Source: Flavobacterium sp. KMS
Lineage (GTDB): Bacteria; Bacteroidota; Bacteroidia; Flavobacteriales; Flavobacteriaceae
Length of the DNA stretch: 64,000 bases
Direction: 5' to 3'
Assembly: GCF_000813005.1 (NCBI RefSeq)
Contig: NZ_JSYP01000026.1
Coordinates: 1-64,000 of the forward strand
Each line of letters opens with the position of its first letter. Within the stretch, counting starts at the first letter, position 1. Both the position numbers and the translations under genes were made by a program. The notes under the pieces were generated by a model that searched no databases, had not been told where the DNA came from, and saw nothing but the letters and a program-made list of their open reading frames with translations. Positions 43,342 to 53,650 of this stretch are shown piece by piece.

Positions 43342-46300
43342 ATGAATCAAATTTACTTCAAAACCAGGTATTTGTTTATTTTGTTAAGTCTCTTTGCCTG
43401 TTCTGTCGGAATGGCTCAGTCACCTTTTCAAAATATCAAAAATGATGGCGTGAAAACCGCCTTGGGAGCACCTGACGAAACAAAGGAACAAGTTTCTAAA
43501 AAAACTAGCAATCCTAATTCTAATCAGGATAAAGATGCCAATAATCTCTTCATGCCAAAAGAAGAAATTATAAATGGCAAAGAACTTTCTGCTACAGAAA
43601 GTGAGGCTGTGACAAAACAAGTACAACAGAGCCAAAAGTTATTTGTAGAAAAACTAACTAATGCTACTGAGAAAACAAATCCGCAAGACACAGTTCGCAC
43701 AAAAGTTAAGTCTTTTGCAAAATCTTCAAATTTAACTGTGAAAAATTTATTTGAAGTTAAAAAAGGAGATTTTGATTTATCTACTTCTGATAAAATGCAA
43801 TTAAAATCAATTTCTGATAATCATGGAAGAACTCTCGCCACTTATCAGCAATTGCATAACTCTGTTCCTGTTGAAGGTGCAATATATAAGGTTAGAGAAA
43901 ATAAAACTAAGATTGATGCATTTGGTTATACAGCTAAAAAATTGTCTGCAAACAGCAATTATAAAATAAATGCCGCAACAGCTTTAGAAAATGCGCTTAG
44001 AACCGTAAATGCTAAACAATATATTTGGGAAAGTAAAAAATTAGGTGCTTTACTGGACAAAAAGATAAGCGCTAAACCACAAGGGGAATTAGTTTATGTT
44101 GGGCCTAACTTTTCTTCTGAACTAAAGGAATATTACCTAGCTTGGAAATACGATATTTTTGCTACCAATCCGCAATCTAGCCAGACAATTTATGTTGATG
44201 CAAATACTGGAAAAATAATCCTTACTATAGATTTAAGTCGAGATGCTAACATTACAAATCAAAGCCAAACCCAAAGCTTGGGTAAAGGTAAATCACGATA
44301 TGCCGGAGAAGTAAGTTTTAATACCAAGCAATATGCTGATGGATACAGATTAGAAGGGTTGCAAGGGAAATACAATGTTCCGATGTATACTATGAACATG
44401 AATCATGCAAATCAGGCTTCAGATGAAGTGATTACTGATTTTATTGACGAAGATAACATTTGGAATGAACTGCATAATAAAGATAATGATGAGGTTGCAT
44501 TAGATATTCATTGGGGTATGCAAAAAACCATAGAATATTATGGTGACAGATTTAACCGAAATAGTATCGATGACAAAGGAATGACAATTATTGGTCTTGC
44601 CCATTTAGGCACTAATGTAGATAATGCTTCCTGGACTGGTGGTTGGGCACAATTTGGAGATGGTTATAACACACCTTATGTTGGTTTAGGGATTACTGCA
44701 CATGAATTAACTCATGGAGTAACACGTTTCACGGCTGGATTAATCTACCAAGGTGAATCGGGTGCTATGAATGAATCTTTCAGTGATATCTTCGGTGTAG
44801 CTGTTGAATTTTATGTTGGAAAAGACAAAAAAGAAGATATTTGGATGTTGGGTAATGAACTTTACACACATGGCAGTATGAGAAGCATGTCTAACCCTAA
44901 AGCTCAAGGGCAACCTGACACTTACGGAGGGGTAAATTGGGCAAATCCATTAGCAGTTAATTACGATAATGGAGGTGTACATATTAATAGCGGAATTACA
45001 AATTACTGGTTTTACCTTTTAAGTGAAGGTGGCCAAGGCGTAAATGACCTTAATAACAGTTACGATGTTAAAGCAATTGGTCTTGCCAAAGCAGAAAAAA
45101 TTGCATACATAACTCTTACGGAGTATTTATCTCCTTCTTCAAACTTTAACGATATGCGCCAAGCAACTTTAATGGTTGTAGAAGATTTATACGGATTAGG
45201 TTCTGAAGAATACAAACAAGTTACCAATGCCTGGTATGCTATTGGTATTGGGGCTCCTTATACAGATACACAAATAGCTCTTGTGGCGGTTGAAAAACCT
45301 TCTGTTGCTTGTGGTTCCTTAAAAGGTGATGAGCCATTTTATATTAAAATAAAAAACACAGGGACTACTGTAATTAAAGCAAAAGACGCCTTAAATTACA
45401 AATTGAGATTAATGACTACGGGTTTTGGTGGAAGGTTTAATACTATTTACACCAACAATAATGCTATTAATCTTGATAAAGATCTGGGAATTGGTGAAGA
45501 AACAACTATAAAAATTCAAGATAAACTTCCTTACATAATAAGTGCGACTACCGTAAATTATGTAGAAATTAAACTAGATTTTAAACCTATTGCAGAGTTT
45601 GGTACAAAAGACGGCATATCTTTTATTGCAAGTTTAGTCGTTCCTCCAGCGCAAAAAGATTTCGACCTTAAACTTGTAGGATTAAATCTTCCAGCGTATT
45701 CAGGCGAAGCATTATCAGCAAGTCATCCATTAGCTATTACCATTTACAATTTAGGCTGTCAGGATATAACTGCTGGGGCTCAGCTAAAAGTAGGATATCT
45801 TAATACACTTTCAGGAAATCAAACTATCTGGAAAGATATTACACTAGCTACTGCTTTTAAAGGAAACTCAGAAATGACAATTTCTTTTGATGGTACTATC
45901 GATTTATCTGCAGCTGGATTGCATACGTATGAAGCTTTTGTGACCTATAGTCAAGATCCAGTAACAACTAATAACAGTACGACAAATGCAGTTTACAATG
46001 GACTTGTAACTCAATTACCATATTATCAGGATTTCGAAAAAACACCAGGAGGTTGGTTTTCAAAATCAATACTTACAAATCAAAAATTTGTATGGCAACA
46101 GACGTCTGTTATTTCATTTAGAGATACAAAATCGAAATATTTGTGGGGTACTGTAACTTATGGTACATCTGAAAAAATACCTACAAATGCTGATTTTACT
46201 TTAGAATCTCCAATATTTGATTTTACAAACATTATCTCTCCGTATGTTGAGTTTGATATGATCCATTTGTTTTCTAAAGGATATGACGGACTAATTGTGG

Positions 46301-49300
46301 AGTATTCTGAAGATAAAGGTCAAAACTGGAAAAAAGTGACCGGTATTGATTATCCAGAAAATTTGCACTACAATGATTTAGTAACAGGACCATGGTTTAG
46401 CGGAATTAATAATGCTACTGATAAAAAACCATATGCTATCCGTTTAAATGAACTTGCTGGTAAAAAAGCTGCAATCCGTTTTAGAGTAGTTACAGATAAA
46501 TATAATAGCAATTATTTAGGTGCTTTTATAGACAATATTCGTGTGAGTAATGCCCCTTATGATTTAGAAGTTATAGCTGCAAACTTAGATGCTGGCACCT
46601 GTACTATTAACAATGATAACATAACCATAAAGACTAAGATCATTAATAATTTCAGAACTACTAATGAGCAAGTTAATGTTACAGTAAAAATTCTTGATAA
46701 TGAAAAAAATGAAGTTTTTTCAAAAACCGAAAAAACAACATTAGCATTTACTAAATATAGAGATACACTAACCTATTCTATTTCAAATATTAATTTAAAA
46801 AGCATAGGCCAAAATACTGTTACAGTTTCTGTTTTTCCAGAAGATATGTCTCTGGATGATAAACCTGAAAATAATTCTATCACATTTGGCTACGACAATT
46901 GGAACAATGAAGATATGAAAGTAGCAGTACTTCCCTATACAATGGATTTTGAAGATGCAACCAAATATAAAGGATGGAGAACTTCTGAAAATAAAAATGC
47001 TACAGGCTGGCAACATGGATTAGGTAAAGATTTACGTTCTCCAGCGTGGCAAGTAGCAGACCATACAAATTTTATGGCGAGTAACGATGATAAATGCAAT
47101 TGTGACTCTTCAAATGATATGTTGATCTCACCTGTGTTCGATTTAAGCAATTACAAAGAAGCACATTTAATATTTGATGGCTTTGGAGACGGGCTGAGAG
47201 ATTCTGACGGATATGTAAAAGTAAGTACAGATGGAGGTGGAACTTGGGAAACAATATTTAAAATGCCTTATGTTGCTAATTGGATAGAATATCATGTGAA
47301 TTTAAGCCCTTATGCAGGAAATCCTTGTGTTCTTGTAGCATTTGTACATGATGATAACGGATTATTTGCTAATGGTTTTGCAGTAGATAATATTAAAATC
47401 AAAGAAACAGCAGATTATTTAGAGCTGTCTAATTTAAGTGTAGCCGAAAATGTTTACGAAGATGCACCTTCACATGAATTTTATATAAGTGCAAGAAATT
47501 CATCATACGCTAATATTGGCAACGTTTCTATCGAATATCAAATTACCAAAGACGGTGCTGCAGTGGGTGAACCAATTCTGTTGGAAAAAAATAGCCCGCT
47601 ATTGCAATATCAAACTCTTGTTTATAAAATAAATGGTATTCCGCAGCTTGCAGCTGGAAATTATGAAATTAACGTAAAAGTATTTACAGACGGACAACCA
47701 AAGGCTCTGATAGAAAGTCTTACAAAAGTTTTTGAAGTTATTACAAAGGCTCCAGACTTAAACATAGAAACTTTCTCAACTATGCCTGAAGGAGTGTTAT
47801 TTGGAACAAAAGGATTCGTTTCAAGTCAAAGTGATAGAACTTTTCCATGGGGAGTAGTAGTTAAACCTGACAACAAATACTTAGGTATTCCTGTTAAAGA
47901 TCATACAGGAGATGCTGCTGCAAAAATGCTTTACCACCCGTTAGAAAATGGATCTAACTATGGAGATTTAATTCTCCCTATGTATAAGTTACCTGAAAGT
48001 GCAACTGCTATGGAGTTTTATTACGCAATCGAAAGTAATGCCAACAATACCTTTATTGTAGATGTTAAAACTGTAGGAGGCGAATGGAATGAAGCATGGA
48101 AAACCACTAAAGAAGTAATGAATTCAGATAAAGAATGGCAAAAAGGAGTCGTGAATTTAGATAAATATAAAGGAAAATCCATCATGCTACGATTTAGACA
48201 TTCATTGACAAGCGGTTATTCTTATATGGTGCTTGATGATTTAAAAGTAATCACTAACCCTATTCTAGATGTATCAGTACAAATATTGTCTCCAAAAGAT
48301 GTATGCGGAGGATCTGAAGTTAAACTGAAGTTAACCAATGAAGGGCAAACTCCAATTAATGGAAATGCAATTCAACTAAATTTAGAATATATCAATACGC
48401 TTGAAAGTATTTCAGAATTTGTTGAAGCAGGAATCCCTGCTGGCGAAAGCATCGAATATATTTTCAAAAAACAGCCTAAACTTGATACAAGCGGTGACTC
48501 TCATGTATTCAATATTAATGCTAAATTAGATAATGATGCTATTCCACAAAACAACGAAATAAAAAATTATATATATCAGGAGGTATCATCAGATTTCAAA
48601 ATATTTGACACCTCAACAATACATGGATATGCTGGTAAAAAACTGTACATCGATGCTCAAACTAATTTTAATGCTAATAAATTAGGAGTTGCTTCATACA
48701 AATGGAACACAGGGGATGTTACTAATGGTATTGAGATAAATAAAGCGGGTGATTATACAGTAACAGCAGTAATGAAAAATGGATGTACACTTACAGAAAC
48801 TATAACTGCAACATTTGATACTTTCGAATCTGATTTAGCAAGTGGAAATGTTTGTGGTCCTGAAGTTGTATTATCTCCGGGAGATTACAAATCGTACGAA
48901 TGGTTTGATGGCTCAACAGAACCAACTTACACTACAACTAAAAGTGGAGAATATTATGTAACTGTTTATAATGAAAATGGCATTGGTAAAACTTTTAGTA
49001 CTACCATTTCAATTCTTGAGAACATTACACCAGAAATTCAGGTAGTTGCTGATAAAAAGTTAACCGCTTCAGCCGATGCTGTTTCGTACCAATGGTTCTT
49101 AAACGGAAGACCTATACCAAATGCAACTGAAAAATCTATAGTTACAATTTGGGAAGGAGATTATAGCCTACAAGTGACCAATAATAATGGATGTAATAGT
49201 ACTTCAGCACCATTTGATTCAAGAGGTATGCTTGTTGGAAAAATAACAAATGCTTTTAGGGTATTCCCTAACCCAGCAATTGATATTGTAAATATCTTCT

Positions 49301-49485
49301 TGGCAGATAAAGTTGAAGGAGAAGCACAAATCAATATTTATGCAATCGATGGTAAAGCTGTGTGGAGTAAAACATATACAAGTATTCCGTCTAATATAAA
49401 TGTAAGCGGATTAGCTCCTGGAGTGTATGTTTTAGACTGCAATGTACAAGGCAAGAAATATACCGCAAAGATTGTTAAGAACTAA
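43342..49485 (+). CDS. Secreted M4 metalloprotease with T9SS sorting domain
   Basis: This 2047-aa protein has a signal peptide (ILLSLFACSVGMAQ), an FTP-type propeptide (about 130-320), and a thermolysin-like M4 domain with HELTH (about 454-458) and GAMNESFSDIFG carrying the third zinc ligand. CARDB-like, MAM/cleaved-adhesin-like and Ig-like domains follow. The C-terminus has a type A sorting signal (FRVFPNPAIDIVNI ... GVYVLDCNVQGKKYTAKIVKN). The type IX secretion system would export it, and it probably degrades extracellular protein or contributes to virulence or gliding. It is much longer than thermolysin (about 550 aa precursor) because of the extra domains. It is not linked to the tail locus. 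Confidence 0.93.
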   Translation: MNQIYFKTRYLFILLSLFACSVGMAQSPFQNIKNDGVKTALGAPDETKEQVSKKTSNPNSNQDKDANNLFMPKEEIINGKELSATESEAVTKQVQQSQKLFVEKLTNATEKTNPQDTVRTKVKSFAKSSNLTVKNLFEVKKGDFDLSTSDKMQLKSISDNHGRTLATYQQLHNSVPVEGAIYKVRENKTKIDAFGYTAKKLSANSNYKINAATALENALRTVNAKQYIWESKKLGALLDKKISAKPQGELVYVGPNFSSELKEYYLAWKYDIFATNPQSSQTIYVDANTGKIILTIDLSRDANITNQSQTQSLGKGKSRYAGEVSFNTKQYADGYRLEGLQGKYNVPMYTMNMNHANQASDEVITDFIDEDNIWNELHNKDNDEVALDIHWGMQKTIEYYGDRFNRNSIDDKGMTIIGLAHLGTNVDNASWTGGWAQFGDGYNTPYVGLGITAHELTHGVTRFTAGLIYQGESGAMNESFSDIFGVAVEFYVGKDKKEDIWMLGNELYTHGSMRSMSNPKAQGQPDTYGGVNWANPLAVNYDNGGVHINSGITNYWFYLLSEGGQGVNDLNNSYDVKAIGLAKAEKIAYITLTEYLSPSSNFNDMRQATLMVVEDLYGLGSEEYKQVTNAWYAIGIGAPYTDTQIALVAVEKPSVACGSLKGDEPFYIKIKNTGTTVIKAKDALNYKLRLMTTGFGGRFNTIYTNNNAINLDKDLGIGEETTIKIQDKLPYIISATTVNYVEIKLDFKPIAEFGTKDGISFIASLVVPPAQKDFDLKLVGLNLPAYSGEALSASHPLAITIYNLGCQDITAGAQLKVGYLNTLSGNQTIWKDITLATAFKGNSEMTISFDGTIDLSAAGLHTYEAFVTYSQDPVTTNNSTTNAVYNGLVTQLPYYQDFEKTPGGWFSKSILTNQKFVWQQTSVISFRDTKSKYLWGTVTYGTSEKIPTNADFTLESPIFDFTNIISPYVEFDMIHLFSKGYDGLIVEYSEDKGQNWKKVTGIDYPENLHYNDLVTGPWFSGINNATDKKPYAIRLNELAGKKAAIRFRVVTDKYNSNYLGAFIDNIRVSNAPYDLEVIAANLDAGTCTINNDNITIKTKIINNFRTTNEQVNVTVKILDNEKNEVFSKTEKTTLAFTKYRDTLTYSISNINLKSIGQNTVTVSVFPEDMSLDDKPENNSITFGYDNWNNEDMKVAVLPYTMDFEDATKYKGWRTSENKNATGWQHGLGKDLRSPAWQVADHTNFMASNDDKCNCDSSNDMLISPVFDLSNYKEAHLIFDGFGDGLRDSDGYVKVSTDGGGTWETIFKMPYVANWIEYHVNLSPYAGNPCVLVAFVHDDNGLFANGFAVDNIKIKETADYLELSNLSVAENVYEDAPSHEFYISARNSSYANIGNVSIEYQITKDGAAVGEPILLEKNSPLLQYQTLVYKINGIPQLAAGNYEINVKVFTDGQPKALIESLTKVFEVITKAPDLNIETFSTMPEGVLFGTKGFVSSQSDRTFPWGVVVKPDNKYLGIPVKDHTGDAAAKMLYHPLENGSNYGDLILPMYKLPESATAMEFYYAIESNANNTFIVDVKTVGGEWNEAWKTTKEVMNSDKEWQKGVVNLDKYKGKSIMLRFRHSLTSGYSYMVLDDLKVITNPILDVSVQILSPKDVCGGSEVKLKLTNEGQTPINGNAIQLNLEYINTLESISEFVEAGIPAGESIEYIFKKQPKLDTSGDSHVFNINAKLDNDAIPQNNEIKNYIYQEVSSDFKIFDTSTIHGYAGKKLYIDAQTNFNANKLGVASYKWNTGDVTNGIEINKAGDYTVTAVMKNGCTLTETITATFDTFESDLASGNVCGPEVVLSPGDYKSYEWFDGSTEPTYTTTKSGEYYVTVYNENGIGKTFSTTISILENITPEIQVVADKKLTASADAVSYQWFLNGRPIPNATEKSIVTIWEGDYSLQVTNNNGCNSTSAPFDSRGMLVGKITNAFRVFPNPAIDIVNIFLADKVEGEAQINIYAIDGKAVWSKTYTSIPSNINVSGLAPGVYVLDCNVQGKKYTAKIVKN

Positions 49486-49504
49486 CAAATTTACAGATAA
49501 AACG

Positions 49505-49533
49505 ATGGTAACTCTCCCATTGAGAGTTACCAT
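49505..49533 (+). terminator. Terminator after the M4 protease
   Basis: A perfect 12-bp stem ATGGTAACTCTC/GAGAGTTACCAT around a 5-base loop lies directly between the protease and the barrel protein. There is no long T run, so read-through into the next gene is possible. Confidence 0.65.
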
Positions 49534-49549
49534 TCTTAAAACAACAAAT

Positions 49550-50191
49550 ATGAAAAAATATATGTTAATTATATGTACACTTTTTTTGGGTGTGCCTATT
49601 ATGGCTCAAAGTCAAAAAGTTAAATTAGGTGTAAAAGCGGGTTTAAATATCGCTAGTCTTAATTTTGATGAAAGCGAATTGAACTCATCTAGTAAAACAG
49701 GATTTACAGGAGGGATTATGGTTGAAGTTCCTATAGCGAAAAACTTTGCGCTACAGCCAGAATTATTGTACAGTCAGCAAGGAACAAAGGTTTCTTTTTC
49801 TGATAGCGATGTAACAAACTCTAACTATGATGGTACTATTAAATTGAACTACTTAAACATTCCTGTAATGTTAAAATATTATGTCCTAGAAGGATTAAGC
49901 ATACAAGCCGGACCTCAGGTAGGAATACTCCTAAAAGCAAATAATAAATACCAAGATAATTTTTTAGGCTATGAGAACCATGACAATTTTAACTTAAAAG
50001 GATATTCAAGTGGTGTAGATACTTCTTTAAATTTTGGTTTGGGTTATCAATTTAAAGATAAATTCTATGCCGATGCTAGATATAATATTTCTTATTCTAA
50101 TGTCTTTAAAGAAAGTGATGTAAATTATTTCATTAACAATGACATGAAAAATAGAGTTTTTCAAATATCGATTGGTTATTTTTTTAAATAG
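49550..50191 (+). CDS. Outer-membrane beta-barrel protein (PorT/OmpA-like)
   Basis: The frame is open from 49442, but MKKYMLIICTLFLGVPIMAQ at 49550 is a clear signal-peptide start after the terminator. The mature part (about 195 aa) has the alternating pattern of an eight-stranded barrel: VKLGVKAGLNIASLNFD, GFTGGIMVEVPIAKNFALQPELLYSQQG, LNIPVMLKYYV, LSIQAGPQVGILLKANN, with a final aromatic residue in RVFQISIGYFFK. This is the porin-family/OMP_b-brl_2 type. The function is unknown; these are abundant in Bacteroidetes outer membranes. Confidence 0.85.
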   Translation: MKKYMLIICTLFLGVPIMAQSQKVKLGVKAGLNIASLNFDESELNSSSKTGFTGGIMVEVPIAKNFALQPELLYSQQGTKVSFSDSDVTNSNYDGTIKLNYLNIPVMLKYYVLEGLSIQAGPQVGILLKANNKYQDNFLGYENHDNFNLKGYSSGVDTSLNFGLGYQFKDKFYADARYNISYSNVFKESDVNYFINNDMKNRVFQISIGYFFK

Positions 50192-50216
50192 AATTAGTAT
50201 TCTTTATGCCTTTATA

Positions 50217-50245
50217 AAAGCCACTCCCTCAAAGAGTGGCTTTTT
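50217..50245 (+). terminator. Terminator after the barrel protein
   Basis: A 10-bp stem AAAGCCACTC/GAGTGGCTTT with a T run directly follows the stop at 50191. Confidence 0.85.
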
Positions 50246-50298
50246 ATATAACTATATGTAAATATTTTGAGACCAAAATAGATTCTATCTAAAAACAA

Positions 50299-50334
50299 AA
50301 AAATCCTGTAAACAATGTTTACAGGATTTTTTTG
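50299..50334 (+). terminator. Third copy of the ATCCTGTAAA terminator
   Basis: AATCCTGTAAAC pairs with GTTTACAGGATT and is followed by seven T. The same stem is found after both lipoprotein copies. It precedes a tRNA/tmRNA-like scrap. Confidence 0.75.
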
Positions 50335-50337
50335 TTT

Positions 50338-50378
50338 GTGGAGTCGATAGGACTAAAATCGAACACCTCATCCCCTTT
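50338..50378 (-). other. Degenerate tRNA/tmRNA 3'-end-like fragment
   Basis: On the minus strand the sequence reads like the end of a tRNA or tmRNA: GTTCGAT in the T loop position and TCGACTCCAC at the end, against GTTCGAT and GCGACTCCAC of the tmRNA at 51697. Cloverleaf pairing is lost. It may be a relic of integration at a tRNA or tmRNA gene. Confidence 0.35.
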
Positions 50379-50492
50379 CAACTTTTTTGACAACTTCAAA
50401 TATTGCATTTAAAAAAAACGGGTAATTCTACGTGGATGTAAGATTATATTTTGGGCTAGATTTAATACTTAAACCAAAAAAGTCTTCAAATC

Positions 50493-51476
50493 ATGCAAAA
50501 CAATGAAAATTCACCCATTCCAATCGGATGGGTTGGCGGATTTCCACCAGCGGGTTCACCTATGTTATATCCAACCCGAGATCTTTCCTCTTTACCAATG
50601 TTAGGTAATATGGATAATATTAATTTTTTACAACGTCAGCTCGGTGTAAAGTGGCCAGAGTTTAGTTGGGAAACACAAAAAGGCAGTCCTAATCCGAAAA
50701 GATGTTATCAGCAATTTGCGCCATATATTTCCAGAGCCGGTTATACTGATGAAGGAAGAGTATATTCTGTTATCTGTCCTCAGCAAGGAGTCTGGCTTAA
50801 AGATGAAATTTGTATAAATGTAGAGGTTACTGTTACCGGACAAAGAGGTTGGGTTAACGAAGTGACAAAAGAAATTGCAATAGACATGACAGTTGAAGGC
50901 AAAATTTGGTTAACACCAAATGAAAAACAAGGCGATAAGATAAAAGACGTTTGGCCTCTGCTGGAGTATAGTTTTCCGAAATTCCCATTGAATAAAGAAA
51001 ATGCAATAAGAGTTACTACGCACAAACAGAATGATCCTAATCAGCCTATTTTTGAAGTGATACACGGATTAAATCCTGAATTCTCTAATCCGACGTTTGC
51101 ATTACATAATGATGAAGCATTTGCTACAGCCTACCTTGCAGTTGAAATTGGAGATATTAAGTTAACTAAAGATAAAATAGTTGATGATTTTAATCAATTA
51201 ATAATGAAAGCATTTAATCTTGGTTCAGGAAATATGCTTCAGGCAGGAAATACTTTGTCATGGAATCTTTGGTTCACAGAACCGGCTTTGGTAAATAAGG
51301 AGGAGTGGAAAAATCACGCTGAATTTTGGAGAAAATCTATCGATGTACATCATCGTTCTCCTACCGGAAATGGTGGTGATGCCAAATATTTTGACGGAAC
51401 TTTATTTAACCCTGAAGCAAATGCAGTAGACGAAATAATTATAGATATTATCAACTATATTGAAAAAAATCTTTAG
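50493..51476 (+). CDS. Hypothetical protein, 327 aa
   Basis: I do not recognise this protein. It has no signal peptide; the start is MQNNENSPIPIGWVGGFPPA, rich in Pro/Gly, followed by PTRDLSSLPMLGNMDNINFLQ. The middle is beta-rich (EICINVEVTVTGQRGWVNEV), and the C-terminal half includes WFTEPALVNKEEWKNHAEFW and DVHHRSPTGNGGDAKYFDGT. It stands alone between terminators. The codon use and composition match the surrounding chromosome. Nothing ties it to the tail locus except proximity. Confidence 0.7.
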   Translation: MQNNENSPIPIGWVGGFPPAGSPMLYPTRDLSSLPMLGNMDNINFLQRQLGVKWPEFSWETQKGSPNPKRCYQQFAPYISRAGYTDEGRVYSVICPQQGVWLKDEICINVEVTVTGQRGWVNEVTKEIAIDMTVEGKIWLTPNEKQGDKIKDVWPLLEYSFPKFPLNKENAIRVTTHKQNDPNQPIFEVIHGLNPEFSNPTFALHNDEAFATAYLAVEIGDIKLTKDKIVDDFNQLIMKAFNLGSGNMLQAGNTLSWNLWFTEPALVNKEEWKNHAEFWRKSIDVHHRSPTGNGGDAKYFDGTLFNPEANAVDEIIIDIINYIEKNL

Positions 51477-51657
51477 GCCGTTATAATTTGTTTAATAGTC
51501 TCTGTTATTATACCTAAATCAAACACTTTACAAAAAAAGGAATTTATAAATATGGTATTCGATAGCAATTTATACAATCAAAACAACATCTGTCGAACAC
51601 CTACAATGAGAAGCGTTCTTAATCATTACTCATTGATAGTAAAAAATACCTGGTATA

Positions 51658-51695
51658 AAAAAAGGGAAGATATATTTAAATATCTTCCCTTTTTT
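51658..51695. terminator. Bidirectional terminator at the tmRNA 3' side
   Basis: AAGGGAAGATAT... pairs with ATATCTTCCCTT, with A and T runs on both sides. It ends tmRNA transcription from the right. Confidence 0.8.
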
Positions 51696-51696
51696 G

Positions 51697-52090
51697 TGGA
51701 GTCGCCGAGAATCGAACTCGGGTCCAAACAAGCAACTAAAGAGCTTTCTACACGTTTATTTCCTGATTGGATTTTCGTTGTTAAGCTAGGTCAGGAACAA
51801 CCACTCAACACTTATCTTCTTAATTTCGAAATCCACCCGAAGCTCATGGAAATCTAGGTTTATTTTTACGGTTCCCCTGTACTGACCGCCACAAACCAAG
51901 GCTTTCAAGGAGAATCCAGCTTTCCTATCTGATAGGAACGTGGCTTAATCTTACTATAATTCGGATTATGCAGCTAAAGCGTAGTTATTTTCGCCGTGTA
52001 AAATTGTAAGATCTTATATTTACGAGCAAGGTCTCAATGCTCGACGTGCTTACTGTTCAATTCGACTTGCTGTCAAAACCAGTCGACCCC
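51697..52090 (-). ncRNA. ssrA: Transfer-messenger RNA (tmRNA)
   Basis: On the minus strand the RNA begins GGGGTCGACTGGTTTTGACA and ends with a T arm, GAGTTCGATTCTC, and GCGACTCCA. The first 7 bases pair with CGACTCC to give the acceptor stem. The tag frame contains GGCGAAAATAACTACGCTTT AGCTGCATAA, encoding GENNYALAA and stop. CCA is not encoded. tmRNA rescues ribosomes stalled on broken mRNA and marks the product for proteolysis. A perfect -7 box (TAATTTTG on the minus strand, 52120-52127) lies 30 bases upstream. The length of about 394 is normal. Confidence 0.95.
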
Positions 52091-52119
52091 ATTTCTTTTT
52101 CAATAAAAAATTGAGATTG

Positions 52120-52127
52120 CAAAATTA
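52120..52127 (-). promoter_or_regulatory. -7 box of the tmRNA gene
   Basis: TAATTTTG (minus strand) matches TAnnTTTG exactly and lies at a distance of 30 bases from the mature 5' end. Confidence 0.6.
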
Positions 52128-52207
52128 CGCTTTTTGAACCATCATTTGACATTAATTATCAAAAATATTTATTACAATTTTTATGCCAAATCTATTATTA
52201 CAATTTA

Positions 52208-53404
52208 TTATTCTATGTCCTTAAAAACAAAAGGATAATCTCCAAAAATTGGTGCCAATTTACGAACCGCATATGTTTTACGAGTAAACTTATTAGACAA
52301 TGCTATAATCGTAACATTCTCTTTTTGCAATGTTATATACGATGAGGTATTACCATGCCACCAGCCATTATGAAAATAAAAGTGTTGTCCTGAGTACCAA
52401 TTGATCATTCGGATACCAAGTCCATAGTTTTTCTCGCCTTTACGCTCATTACTATATCCTTCGTAAACTTGCTTAAGTAATGCTGGTTTTAAGAAACCTA
52501 GCGCATTTCTGGCTCTATCAAATTTTAATAAATCACGAGGTGTAGAATAAATGTTTTTATCTCCGTAAACGGCATCCAGATAATCTATTCCTATTTCGAC
52601 ATTATTTCCTTTATAAGATGGAACAGCAGTTTTTCTATCTTTATCAATATCAAAAACATAAGTATGCGTCATTCCTAACGGTTTGAAAATCATCTGAGAC
52701 ATTGCATCTTTATAATTAAGTCCTGTGATTTTTTCTATAATTAAAGCCAACATAGCATAATTGGTATTACAGTATGTAAAACGTGTATCGGTTTTATACT
52801 CTAAACCAATATCTTTTGTAGCCATTATATTTAGGATGTCCTGATTGGTTAACTGGTTGTGTCTGTCCCAAATCGATTTATCTCTATCTGTAAAATAAGC
52901 ATAATTACGCATTCCGCTTCTGTGGTTTAACAGCATTCTTACTGTTACATCTGGATAAGGAAATGTTTTTAAGATTGTATTTACTTTCTGATCCAAGTCA
53001 ATTTTCCCCGCGTTAACCAATTTTAAAACTGCAGTTGCTGTAAGTACTTTACTTACCGAAGCAATATGCAACGGCGTATCTTTATCTATCTCTGTCTTTT
53101 CGTTTTTATTTGCGTAACCCTCGTATTTTTCATAAATAATCTCGCCATTTCTTGCTACCAAAAAACTTCCGTTCATGGTATTGTTTGGCCAGTTTCTATT
53201 ATAAAAATAATCGACTCTGTTTTTTATAGCTGTTACATAATTTGCAGGCAGTTTTTTTTCCTGAAGCATTGGCTTCATTTTAGGGAGTGTATCTTCTACT
53301 GTATCGGCTGTGGTTGCATTTGTATTTTTATCTTTTCCGCAAGAGCTTAAAACTAAAATAAGGAAAAGGATTTGTGGTATATTTGCTTTTTTAATGAAAT
53401 TCAT
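52208..53404 (-). CDS. Serine beta-lactamase-fold hydrolase (class C/esterase type)
   Basis: This 398-aa lipoprotein has signal FLILVLSSCGKD with Cys about 22. The beta-lactamase-family motifs are present: ASVSKVLTA (SxxK, about 117), YCNTNY (YxN, about 213) and HNGWWHG (HxG, about 345) in place of KTG. Such proteins are usually D-aminopeptidases, esterases or PBP-like peptidases rather than true beta-lactamases. It has a perfect -7 box (TATATTTG on the minus strand, 53424-53431). Confidence 0.88.
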   Translation of the reverse strand: MNFIKKANIPQILFLILVLSSCGKDKNTNATTADTVEDTLPKMKPMLQEKKLPANYVTAIKNRVDYFYNRNWPNNTMNGSFLVARNGEIIYEKYEGYANKNEKTEIDKDTPLHIASVSKVLTATAVLKLVNAGKIDLDQKVNTILKTFPYPDVTVRMLLNHRSGMRNYAYFTDRDKSIWDRHNQLTNQDILNIMATKDIGLEYKTDTRFTYCNTNYAMLALIIEKITGLNYKDAMSQMIFKPLGMTHTYVFDIDKDRKTAVPSYKGNNVEIGIDYLDAVYGDKNIYSTPRDLLKFDRARNALGFLKPALLKQVYEGYSNERKGEKNYGLGIRMINWYSGQHFYFHNGWWHGNTSSYITLQKENVTIIALSNKFTRKTYAVRKLAPIFGDYPFVFKDIE

Positions 53405-53650
53405 GTGTGGGATTCTAGGAAAACAAATATATAGAATTGAATACTTTTGTTTATTTGTGTTTTTGAAGCAAATTTCCAGATTTTAACACAGTTTTAAGCT
53501 TGATTTTCGTCAGGCTATTGAACATCAGGTTTTAATAAATTTGATTTCGATTTTTTTCAAAAAAAACAACAAAATTTTAACTATATTTGTTATATTTAAA
53601 ACAAATTTAGGTAAAAAAGTTATATTAATACAATATTTAAACAGTAATAA

